Below are positions 55,723-64,000 of a stretch of DNA of 64,000 nt, in pieces; the first letter of the stretch is position 1; every line of letters begins with the position of its first letter. The notes beneath the pieces were generated by a model. That model searched no databases and was not told where the DNA came from. It saw only the letters and a program-made list of their open reading frames with translations. Source of the stretch: Skeletonema tropicum (taxonomy: Eukaryota; Bacillariophyta; Thalassiosirophyceae; Thalassiosirales; Thalassiosiraceae); assembly GCA_037178625.1 (NCBI GenBank), contig CM074128.1, forward strand, positions 1,054,001-1,118,000, in the 5' to 3' direction. Both the position numbers and the translations under genes were made by a program.

Positions 55723-57390
55723 CCCCCTCTATTTTGAAAATTTGCAACATTTTTAATAGTATCTGCAACAGTTGGATCAGTTGACGGCAACTTGGCCTCT
55801 CTCGAATGCCACAGGGCTGCCATATAGTGGTCCATCGATGCCTCCCTATTTCCCTTCTTCTTATGGATCCCAGCAATTTTGTTATGTTGTTTTGCGGCAC
55901 CTTCTTTGTCATTGTGGTGTTTGTAGATTCTCAATGATCTAGTGTGGCATTTGATACATAATTCCAGTTCATTTATTATCTCATAGCAGTCTCCAAGGTC
56001 TTTGAATGACGAGGCAAGCTCCTTGCTTTCTCCACCGAACAGCTCGGTTTTCACTTCAATTAAACTTTCAATGGAGGAGATGGCTTCGTCAGCATTACTC
56101 ATATCCATATAAAGTTCTGCCATCTTCTGGTGCAAAGAAATACCCAATAAGTCAGCGTCACCACCGCATTTAGAGAGAAATTCAAGTGCGAGCTTATACG
56201 ATTCCAATGCTTCTCGTTTGTCTCCCATCATATGCAAAGCGTATCCCTTGTTAGTGTACGCAGCAACAGTTTCTTTTTTAATACCGCGACCAGTAGTACA
56301 TATATCAATTGCACGAAGAGATAGTTCCAAACAATGCCTGTAGTTTCCAAGCTCGCCATGAACGAATGCAATGTTGTTGATTGATGGCACTATATCGATG
56401 TGATCTTCTCCGTCATGAAGGTCGCTTTTGATTTTGTAGACCTTCTCAAAATTATTAAGAGCTTGTTTGTACCAGCCTACGCTACGATGACTATAGAGCC
56501 TTCCAAGTGCGTTCAAAAGAGTAAGTGAGCTCTCATCCAAAGTGTTGCCTGGTGAGACCTCTTTCTTTAAGGCAACTGCTTCCTCGCATCTCTCAATTGC
56601 TTTCCCAATGCTTCCTCGTCTCTCCTCCAACAACCCAATCTGTTGAACCGTACTTGACAACTCCATCTTGCACGCAAATTTCTCTTCTTTTATCTTTCGT
56701 ACTTCATCCTTTGACTTGATGAGCCTATTTTTCCACTTCTGTTCGAGCAAGTTCAAGCAAGCCCTACGCGCATCTAATGCATCATAGTACATAGCCAAGG
56801 ATGTATCTAAGTCCTTCTCCTTATAATACACAAGGCCAAGATTCTCGAGAGCGTCACTCAACACTTCAAGTGATCGGTAGTAATTAACACTTTTCTCCGG
56901 TATAAGCTTGGAGGAACGAATCGATAACTCTAGACTTGATATCGCGTCTCCATAACTCTCCCTTCGAATGTGAACGGCACCGATGTTGACAAGCAGACGA
57001 GCAGTGTGAAACCTCCTCATAGCTGTATCCATCGTTCCTTCGCCAGACTCCGCTTTGACCACCACGGGTTTTTTGAGAAGCTTGAGAGCCTCACTGTACA
57101 TTCTTAGCGCTCCAGTTGAATTCACCCCGCACAAAGAACTCATTTCCTTTGTCGTTCAGTAACGAGATCTCCTTCTCTTCAGCAGTAATAACTTTTTTCT
57201 CCTCATCGTGAGAAGGAGAGTCTCGAGACTGCTCATCATACTCTCGATCAGTGGCAGCGTCGCGATGATCGGCCCCGTCAGCTGTATTGGTTTTGAAAAA
57301 CTTCTTTGAGAGCACTTTCCATTTTCGCGGTGATTTCACCGGTTCGTTGTGTGCAGCCCCCTCCTCAAACTGAGAGTAGGTATACTCCAT
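55716..57390 (-). CDS. Tetratricopeptide repeat protein (one frameshift)
   Basis: About 557 residues starting M-E-Y-T-Y-S-Q-F-E-E at 57390. A charged N-terminus with K-S-P-R-K-W-K-V-L-S-K-K-F-F is followed by TPR units: N-D-K-G-N-E-F-F-V-R-G-E-F-N, then many helix pairs with A/G at positions 8 and 20, such as L-V-N-I-G-A-V-H-I-R-R-E-S-Y-G-D-A and L-G-L-V-Y-Y-K-E-K-D-L-D-T-S-L-A. A kinesin-light-chain-like series follows to the end. The frame switches at 57114-57115 (AA[C/T], Asn), restoring G-E-F-N-G-A-L-R-M-Y in TPR register. TPRs form protein-binding scaffolds; the partner is unknown. Large TPR families of this kind are common in diatoms. Confidence 0.8.
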
Positions 57391-58183
57391 TGTTCCTCCT
57401 CCTCACTGCACTTCCTATTGTTCTCTGTATCGTTGCTTGTAGTAGATGCTTCTGCTGGTCGTACTAATGATGGCCTTATTGCCCTTGCGTTGGCCTTTTT
57501 GACAAGGCCAGTGAGCCAGTGGCGCTGTGGATGGGAGTTGAGGTGTCTTTCTCTCTCTTGAGAAAAAAGGTATCCGTGCTACGTGTGAATTAGTATGAAA
57601 ATAAGTAGCAGCCATCGCTGAATTAATTCATCCACGATATCTCTCTCTGCTTTCACAGTGCGACACAATATTATGAGTAAACTGTTCTTATCATCTCACA
57701 ATTTAGCGTGTAATACCTACCTAGCGAATTCATTAATGGACGCAGCATAGCTAGACCGAAATAATTGGACTGCTTCTGTTTAAAACACCATGAGAAAGAA
57801 AAACACATTGTACAATCTCTTAATCATCTCTGCTTCTGATTCAAAATAGAGCAGGGGTGCAACTACGTGATGAAATGATCTAGTTTTTCATGTTGAGAAC
57901 ACGCTAACCAACTGAGCTATCATGTCATGTTCTCAACCTATTATCTAGCCCAATCGGGCTGAAGCCTTTGTAGTCTGTCTGATAGGAACTGGGCAGGCGC
58001 TCTCACGCAAAGCTCACTCGCAATGACAACATTCGACATGATAACTCAGTTGGTAGAGCGTGTTCTCAACATTTCATAAGTATCTCAAAGTAAATATTTA
58101 CAACGTTATACACATTCTATACTTCCACTCAATCCCAGCCTACCAACATCTACCTGTACTTGACTACGTCACACTGTCTAACT
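57391..58183. other. Intergenic region with tRNA-like fragments
   Basis: No protein gene supported. Contains an inverted pair of tRNA-like half sequences annotated below. Confidence 0.45.
57888..58075. repeat. Inverted pair of tRNA-derived fragments
   Basis: On the plus strand near 58033-58072 the sequence ACATGATAACTCAGTTGGTA is followed by GAGCGTGTTCTCAACAT. On the minus strand near 57890-57935 the closely similar ACATGATAGCTCAGTTGGTT is followed by AGCGTGTTCTCAACATG. Both have an A-box-like TAGCTCAGTTGG core of a tRNA D-arm. Neither continues into an anticodon stem or T-arm with GGTTCGA, so they are not functional tRNA genes as read. Confidence 0.6.
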
Positions 58184-58858
58184 CTAACAGAACTCTTGAC
58201 AATTACCTGCCTCATCTCCTTCCAAATCAAAATCAACCCCTCCTCTCGACCATGTATCTACTGAGTGGCAAAAATCCTTAAGGTCTGATCTATCCATAAC
58301 TAACTGTTCTTCAACCAGACCATAGTCTGGGTGGTACAAATGGCAGTAAGGTATTTTTTCAACTTGGAGCTCATCTTGGAGGAATGATGACGTAGCCTTG
58401 GTCAGTGGCATCTCCAACACTTTTATAGGCATGGTCATTTCAGCAGAGTCTGACTTAGTGGCACTGCCACGAACAATTCCTCTTGACCACTTTCTAAATA
58501 TGGAGCTTGTAGCTCTGCAGCTTGGGCATGTATCCGCATAAAACCTAACTACAACTAACGATTCTCTCTCATCGACTACTTGTCTCTGAAACTCAGAGGG
58601 TGTCGTCAGCCGTTGGACGGAAACCCGCTCAGGTAGAAGAGAAAAGACATCTTTAGATTGCTGTGGACTTGATTCATCGGGTTGAGGGATATCGTTTTCG
58701 ACTCGATATCTTTGGACGACAGTAGCAGATCGTGATGTGATAGGTGATTGGGACCTGGAGTGCGTTGGAGTGAACGCAAAGGCACCAGTAGATGCTGATG
58801 ATAGCATCAGCGCTGCACAGAAGCTTGCACATCGGTTTGGACGGGACGTCAATGTCAT
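58184..58858 (-). CDS. Thioredoxin-like protein, plastid-targeted
   Basis: A 224-residue protein starting at 58858; the frame is open upstream, but only this Met gives a signal peptide (C-A-S-F-C-A-A-L-M-L-S-S-A) ending in G-A-F-A-F-T-P-T, a classic diatom plastid motif. After a disordered linker, the thioredoxin fold shows L-V-V-V-R-F-Y-A-D-T-C-P-S-C-R-A, with a CPSC active site in place of CGPC, then I-P-Y-C-H-L-Y-H-P, where the cis-Pro loop is expected (I-P). Such variants act as redox partners in plastids; the target is unknown. The C-terminal tail is acidic and ends in Cys (N-C-Q-E-F-C). Single exon. Confidence 0.82.
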   Translation of the reverse strand: MTLTSRPNRCASFCAALMLSSASTGAFAFTPTHSRSQSPITSRSATVVQRYRVENDIPQPDESSPQQSKDVFSLLPERVSVQRLTTPSEFQRQVVDERESLVVVRFYADTCPSCRATSSIFRKWSRGIVRGSATKSDSAEMTMPIKVLEMPLTKATSSFLQDELQVEKIPYCHLYHPDYGLVEEQLVMDRSDLKDFCHSVDTWSRGGVDFDLEGDEAGNCQEFC

Positions 58859-59510
58859 AATTGCAAAAACTTGGTCTTGATGGGTGTACTTCAGGAAGTT
58901 ATTGCTGAGCGTGACGAAGAGATATTTTATCCGATCGGTGGCGTTAGCAGACCAAGAAGAACGCTCTATTGAATTTTCCTCCCATGAAATAGACCAATAA
59001 CAAAGGCCGTGGTTGACTCGCGTTATCACTCCATTACAAAGTCATCACTATGAAGAGGCTGGTCGAGGTTGCGAACAACGCAGTGTGGTGATGAACAGAA
59101 CTTTTTTCTTTTTTCGTGGCGCGCGGACCACGCAACCGCGGACGGAGTTGAGCAAAGATGCTTCGCCTGCCGGAGGAGTTTGTGTCGTAATGTGACGTGG
59201 GCAGATGGGCTGACGCAAGAAATGATGACGAAGCAAAATGAGTGTCCCTCTGTCCCTGTGTCACTCATTGACGCGGTCGACTTTGCTAGTTCTGGACATC
59301 GTCACACTTGAAATACTCCTCTTTGATAGCTTTCAAGTAAACTGTCTACTCCTATTTCTCTGGAGAGTCTCAAAAAAGTTATGCAAGGGCAGAAGGCTTG
59401 ATAGGTGCAGTATGTACTCATGACAAAATTGAAAGTTAATCAGATAGTGCAGTTAAAAACGAAATAGATACGTTTGTGTCTGTACAAAATAATTGATGCA
59501 TTCTTATTAG
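58859..59510. other. Intergenic region
   Basis: Promoter side of the thioredoxin-like gene and 3' side of the sigma-factor gene. Several short overlapping ORFs on both strands around 59010-59310 have no domain. No repeats recognised. Confidence 0.35.
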
Positions 59511-60861
59511 TTAAGACTGGAATCCCAACAAGAAGTCAGATTCAGCTAATCTACCTTCTTCAGCTGCACGTGTGAGCTTATTCAATGCTGCACTGCAAGT
59601 TCTTCTGCAGTACTCTCCTGAGAACTTCATTCTCTTACCAATTTCTTTGAAAGGCAAGAGGGAAGTTGTAGAGGTTGAAGTCTGTGACCGAACCGTCAAA
59701 TAAGTCTCTTGCGACGCAGCTGGTGCAGATGTGCTAATTGAATTGGGGCTCTCTGCAGAATAGTGCGACAAGATTCCATTGGGACCAAATAAATCCTCTT
59801 CAGCTTCTGCCTCATAGTTACGGAAGACACGATGAGGAGACGATGATGCCACAGAGTTGGTATCTACTTCTTCTTTATCTTCATCGGCCGAAATTAGACC
59901 ATAACGCAGGCTTAACACCTCAACCTCTCTCGGTTTCAAAAACTTGGACAATGTCTCACGAATCTGTTCCGGAGATGCCTCCTCCTCCAATTCCTCTTCA
60001 TCCTGTTGGTTGGCACTCATCCAGGATTCAAAAGGAGTATGCGACCCAGATGAACTCATCGATCGGACACGTACCGCCTCACGAAAGAGAAAGTCAGAAG
60101 AGATCCCAGCTGCATTCTCGCAAAGCTTCTCGCTGTTGCTGCCGCTTCGTCGAGGAGAGTGACGACAAATCCTCCGCAAGCTCAACTACATCATTCCACT
60201 CCATACCCAATTCTTTGGCCGCCTTAACCAATCGGTGACTAGCCTGCAATACACGTTCAGGGAAGCGAATCAGATGCTCTCTCGATTGGATAGCCCGAAC
60301 AATACGAGCACGGATCCAATAGGTGGCATAGGTACCCAACCTGGCTCCCTGCGGAAGCCCCTTGTCAGTCGATGACTGTTGGTTAGGTTCTGTGTATGCA
60401 AAGGCCAAATCATATCGATCCAACGCCTCAGCCAGGCCAATTGTACCCTCGTGAAGTAAATCATCTCGTGTAAGTGCTGCTCCAACCTTCGATTCAGATT
60501 TCGAAGACGGCGACCCCGTGTTGCCAAGTTGCAAGTGAGGCCGTGACCTCAAAACCTTGGTCACTATTGATTGAACCAGAGGTAAATTGTGCAAAAGTAA
60601 CGTCTCTCGTGCTAGTTGAGATAACGGTGAGTCAGCAGGGTATGATTTCATTTGTTGCAAATAAGATACTTCCTGCTGGTGGGTGAGTCTATGTAATGGT
60701 TTGTTTGCCTTGAATGTCTGTTCAAAGAAGTTGCTTGGACTTCCTGCTGCCGCTTCGAGCAGTGTATGACTTGTTCTATGCGTGCAGGAGGATACAGCTG
60801 GCGAAGATGGGAATGCATCTGCAGATGGCATTGTATTCGACTGAAGGATTGTCAACATCAT
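59511..60861 (-). CDS. Plastid sigma-70 family factor (one frameshift)
   Basis: About 449 residues after allowing one shift at 60096-60097 (TT[C/T], Phe). Region 2: L-A-R-E-T-L-L-L-H-N-L-P-L-V-Q-S-I-V, then D-D-L-L-H-E-G-T-I-G-L-A-E-A-L-D-R-Y-D (core binding, 2.1-2.2) and T-Y-A-T-Y-W-I-R-A-R-I-V-R-A-I (2.3-2.4, -10 recognition). Region 3: R-F-P-E-R-V-L. Region 4: L-K-P-R-E-V-E-V-L-S-L-R-Y-G-L, then I-G-K-R-M-K-F-S-G-E-Y-C-R-R (-35 helix-turn-helix). It directs the plastid-encoded RNA polymerase. An S-A-D-A-F-P-S-S motif near the N-terminus looks like the plastid cleavage site, but the preceding hydrophobic segment is short, so the true start could lie further upstream. Confidence 0.85.
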
Positions 60862-61545
60862 GGCGATGGTTAGCGGTAGTCATGGTTCGGGCTCGTCTGC
60901 TGCTGTTAATGTTCGGCCGGCACCTTCTCCGGTTGGGAGGCTTCGACATGTTTTTGTTGCTACTGTTCTTCATCATGGTTGTTACTTTTTGTTAGACCGA
61001 ATTGTGGCAGGTGTGTTGAACCGATGTACAACCAATTCAACAGTGTCAGAATTGTTATTGAGTTGCTGACGCCGGCAAGTGAACCAAGGGTGAGCGTGTC
61101 GGCCTTGTGCATTGTTCACAACAAAAACACAAGAGAAGCGTCATGATCTTTCAAGCTGACTCTTCGCTCGCTCTGCCGTGTTCCTTCCGTTCTGAGAGAT
61201 AAATAAGTGATTAGTTTAGGATGGTAACGGAATAGTGCTGGTGCCACACTCTACAGACTCCCATTATTAGAGAAACACTCAGCACGGCATCACGGCACGT
61301 CGTCGGCCGGCGGTCGTCGCAAAAGCAAAAAGCAACGCTCTAGCCCGCTTGCCTCGTGCCAGTAGATAGCGTTCTAAAGGAAAATTGTTGCCAGCAGTTT
61401 GGATATCAGTTGAACAACTTAAACATCTGACTGCACAATATATCCTCTTGCTTTTCTGAGTTGTTTCATAGTTGCAAATATTCTCAAGCTAGCTTCGCTT
61501 GGATACTACTTCTGCATACCTACTTTTTTCTACTTCCCACAAAAT
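60862..61545. other. Bidirectional intergenic region
   Basis: Between the divergent sigma factor and the plastid unknown gene. ORFs near 60714-61069 overlap the sigma N-terminus antisense and have no domain. The true sigma leader may extend into this region. Confidence 0.35.
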
Positions 61546-62233
61546 ATGTACCGGTTCACAACTCTCGCTGCACTCATAGTGTCGTCCATCATTGGCATTG
61601 ATGCATTTGCGGTCAATCAACAATCCACAACAACTGCTTCTTGTCTCTCAATGGCACAAGAAGCAGTCGATACCAAAAAAGCAACCCTCACAGATGCAAC
61701 TAACTGGAGACTTCGGCTATTACTCAACGGTGTTACAACTACGCAGGGACGCAATATCGATGGACAGCTATTCGTATTGAATGGTAACTTTATTGAGGAG
61801 GAGGGGTACGAGCCACCACAAGGACTCTTCAAATCGTTGAAAAGTAATACTGATTCTGAAGATGGAAGTGATGAAGTTCTTTCACTGGAAATTAGCAGTA
61901 GCAGATGGAAACTCAGTGAAGATCCTGACGATCCAGAAGGATGGATTATGGATTTGGGGTTTGTTCAAGGAGCCTTTGTATCCATTTATGCTATTGCAGA
62001 TGGAGACGAAAGAGTTGGAGCTTTCTTCTGGTGAAGGAGAGGAGAAGGATTCTATCCCGCCATTGAAGTTGTATGCGCAAATCAACCATATTCGAGATTC
62101 GGACACTGGGAATGTTGAGTTGAAGACTGCTGATGTGAACATTCGTTTGTTAGAGCAAGTTCAATTGCCTGGTGCAACTGTGGACTTATATGAGAATGAA
62201 AAAGTGGGCCAGGTTTCATTTCAACCATTGTAG
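61546..62233 (+). CDS. Plastid-targeted protein of unknown function (one frameshift)
   Basis: About 228 residues after allowing one shift at 62028-62029 (TT[C/T], Phe). The leader L-A-A-L-I-V-S-S-I-I-G-I-D-A-F-A-V-N ends in D-A-F-A, a plastid-import motif. The mature part is mostly beta-like: W-R-L-R-L-L-L-N-G, G-Q-L-F-V-L-N-G-N-F, S-S-R-W-K-L-S-E-D-P-D-D-P-E-G-W and L-Y-A-Q-I-N-H, ending in Q-V-S-F-Q-P-L. The order suggests a small lipocalin- or galactose-binding-like fold, but I do not recognise the family. Aromatic and Gly spacing is regular through the shift once one base is skipped, supporting one gene. Confidence 0.7.
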
Positions 62234-62955
62234 ATGATTTCACATTTAACGAAGGAAAAAGATACTTGCTCTGTAGTTGTAACCGCAATAAAGATTAGAA
62301 TGTTTTGAAGAGAATAAAGCATCATCCAGGTTTATGATGCAGCTGAGAAGACGCGCAGCATTACTTCCAGACAGCCGAGTTCAGCAAGAACATGACAGGA
62401 AATGTTTAGAATAGATATTGTCTACTGGGATAGGTTACATCTTGCAGTATAATGAAAAGCACAAATTGAAAGATTCTGAGCTAACGATAAAGCTATGTCT
62501 ATCTTGCCGGACCTCCTCTCGCTGTTGCAAGAAGATACTAAGCCTACGCTGATCAAGAAAATGTACCTTTTCTAACCGATCTACTTGGTAGATCTTCAGT
62601 TCAGGTTCATGTTCATGCTCTTCCATCTTGCGCCAAATAATGTATTGGTTCCTACGTTAATCAGAGCTCTGTGCTGGCAAGACAAAAGCTCTCTTTTTCA
62701 ACCCTGCCGATGATGACGAATGATGTTCGGCTGCTAAAGCAACACAAAATTCTGCTACAATACCTTACACATATAGGAGTATGCTGGTAACTGGTAACTT
62801 ATTCTTGTTCCTACCATACCACTTCATCTCGCATAAATACCATTGACATTATCTCAAGGTCGCTCGTAATTAGGGAGCCTACAGTCATCCATCGTTGCGC
62901 TCGTTTGATTGCACAGCAGCAGTCTGCAAATCTAACGCTATACTAAACCACTACC
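62234..62955. other. Intergenic region
   Basis: Promoter side of the FBXO9-like gene. A 63-codon minus-strand ORF (62435-62626) has no domain and is not called. No repeats recognised. Confidence 0.4.
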
Positions 62956-64000
62956 ATGGCAACAAGAGAACGGGATGAGGCACTGCCTGCCATTCCTGAG
63001 GACTCAGAATCGAAACTGCGGTCAACCTCTTTAATTGATGATGAAGAAGCTGACGATGATCAGGAGCATGCGGCTCTACGATGCAGATAATATACAAGCC
63101 GACGAAGAGGCACCCACAGGCGTTGACAACAATGAAGCATCTCTTACAACTTCACATACCAGCAACGAAGATGGAAATAGATTTTACGTACAATCAGCAA
63201 CAGGAGGGCGTTGGGAGTTGACGTGGCCAATATGGCACTTGTTACCTAGAAATGAACGCCGTGAGATAGCCTCTCAATATGGAATGAAAACCATTGGTGA
63301 ATTCGAAGAATACATGTCACTGACGAGAGCAGTAGATGAATCAGAGGGAGTATTTGGATTAGCTAGGTCGGGTGTTATCGTAAGCTCTGCAGCCGATATG
63401 CGAGAGAGCATTGATGTGGCTGCTAATGTTTCCAACAGCGATGATTCAAATCAAGTTTCGGACAACCATTCATCTAATTGGCAGCCACCTCTGGTTGTAG
63501 GAAATGATGATGACGACGATGACTCATCAGTGTCTTCTTCAGAGGATATTGACTCTTCCGAAGAGGCGCGCTCATCTACTGGCTTTGAGAATGTGGATTT
63601 AGAGAGCAACTATTTGGAAATCATTGAGAAAGGCGGACTACCCTGCACAATCCCAGATGAGATTCTACGCAAGTGTTTTGCATTTCTACCAATTGACGAT
63701 CACGCCAACCTCGCATTAGTATCTCCTCATTGGTCGAAATTCACGCGTTGTGAGGAACTGTACAAATCTCTATGCCAACGTATCTATCTCAATCAATCCA
63801 AGAGAAAAGTGTTGAATGTTCATAAATTTGGCAATTCCTATCGAAGAATGCTCGAGCTCCGTCCAAGGATTAGGGTTGGAGGTGGACTATATGTATTGAA
63901 GTATCAAGAAGTCAAAAAGATCCAACGAGACATGTGGACTGAAATTCCAGTCGGTGCTGTATTAGAGTCTATTTACTATAGATACCTCTACTTCTTCGAA
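62956..64000 (+). CDS. FBXO9: F-box protein, FBXO9-like, 5' part (one frameshift)
   Basis: The gene runs off the right edge. It starts M-A-T-R-E-R-D-E at 62956; the frame switches near 63060-63061 (GA[T/C], Asp). After an acidic segment, F-Y-V-Q-S-A-T-G-G-R-W-E-L-T-W-P and L-L-P-R-N-E-R precede a Ser/Asp-rich linker. The F-box reads I-P-D-E-I-L-R-K-C-F-A-F-L-P, then A-L-V-S-P-H-W-S-K-F and L-Y-K-S-L-C. Downstream R-M-L-E-L-R-P-R-I-R, G-G-L-Y-V-L-K and S-I-Y-Y-R-Y-L-Y-F-F match the conserved FBXO9 region (R-P-R-x-R-x-x-G-x-Y, Y-Y-R-Y-L-x-F-F). F-box proteins select substrates for SCF ubiquitin ligases. Confidence 0.82.

Noticed and set aside
58030..58075. A functional tRNA gene
   Set aside because: Only a D-arm-like half is present; no anticodon stem-loop or T-arm follows.

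Overview
The window reads as nuclear DNA of a diatom (stramenopile), probably a centric species. The evidence is: short GT-AG introns of about 60-110 bases; many N-termini that combine a signal peptide with an A-x-A-F type cleavage motif, the signature of import into a secondary red plastid; plastid proteins next to mitochondrial and secretory ones on both strands; and no operon structure. The diatom call is inferred from these features, not from a database match.

Layout. 1-11.6 kb: tail of a RING-finger gene, plastid P5C reductase, a VOC-domain protein with a Ser/Gln-rich leader, a plastid membrane protein, an ammonium transporter, ribulose-phosphate 3-epimerase and a 1295-residue coiled-coil/MORN protein. 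11.9-15.1 kb: two adjacent non-autonomous elements bounded by TTAA. 15.4-19.4 kb: an ATP-grasp gene with a decayed hAT transposon and a Helitron-like element just upstream of its start. 19.5-31.3 kb: plastid membrane protein, fibrillin, PTGES2-like protein, ankyrin protein, a long palindrome, an asparaginase-domain gene with duplicated 5' exons, SPCS2, PGM2, calmodulin and a calmodulin-like gene. 31.5-42.2 kb: a fold-back hAT-type MITE, a satellite array of about 184-186 bp monomers, a multi-exon 7TM receptor gene, a second Helitron-like copy carrying an ORF, and relic satellite monomers. 42.5-64 kb: mL41, a ClpS-like protein, mL49, a multi-membrane class 3 lipase, PITH protein, a small unknown gene, COG8, a TPR protein, a plastid thioredoxin-like protein, a plastid sigma factor, a plastid unknown and a truncated FBXO9-like gene.

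An important point about the sequence itself: about ten otherwise convincing genes are broken by +1 frameshifts. At most of the shifts I could localise, the extra base makes two adjacent letters that are the two alternative, usually synonymous, third bases of one codon (C/T or G/A). This looks like both alleles of heterozygous sites written one after the other during assembly. I therefore annotate those genes as single CDS spans rather than as pseudogenes.

Functionally the genes are mostly housekeeping: plastid metabolism, expression and proteostasis (P5CR, fibrillin, ClpS-like, sigma factor, thioredoxin-like), mitochondrial ribosome (mL41, mL49), secretory pathway (SPCS2, COG8), nitrogen uptake (AMT) and Ca2+ signalling (two EF-hand proteins). 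The less ordinary material is the paired TTAA elements with covarying hairpin arms, the receptor with a PA domain and a 10-base exon, the asparaginase exon cassettes, and the satellite block.
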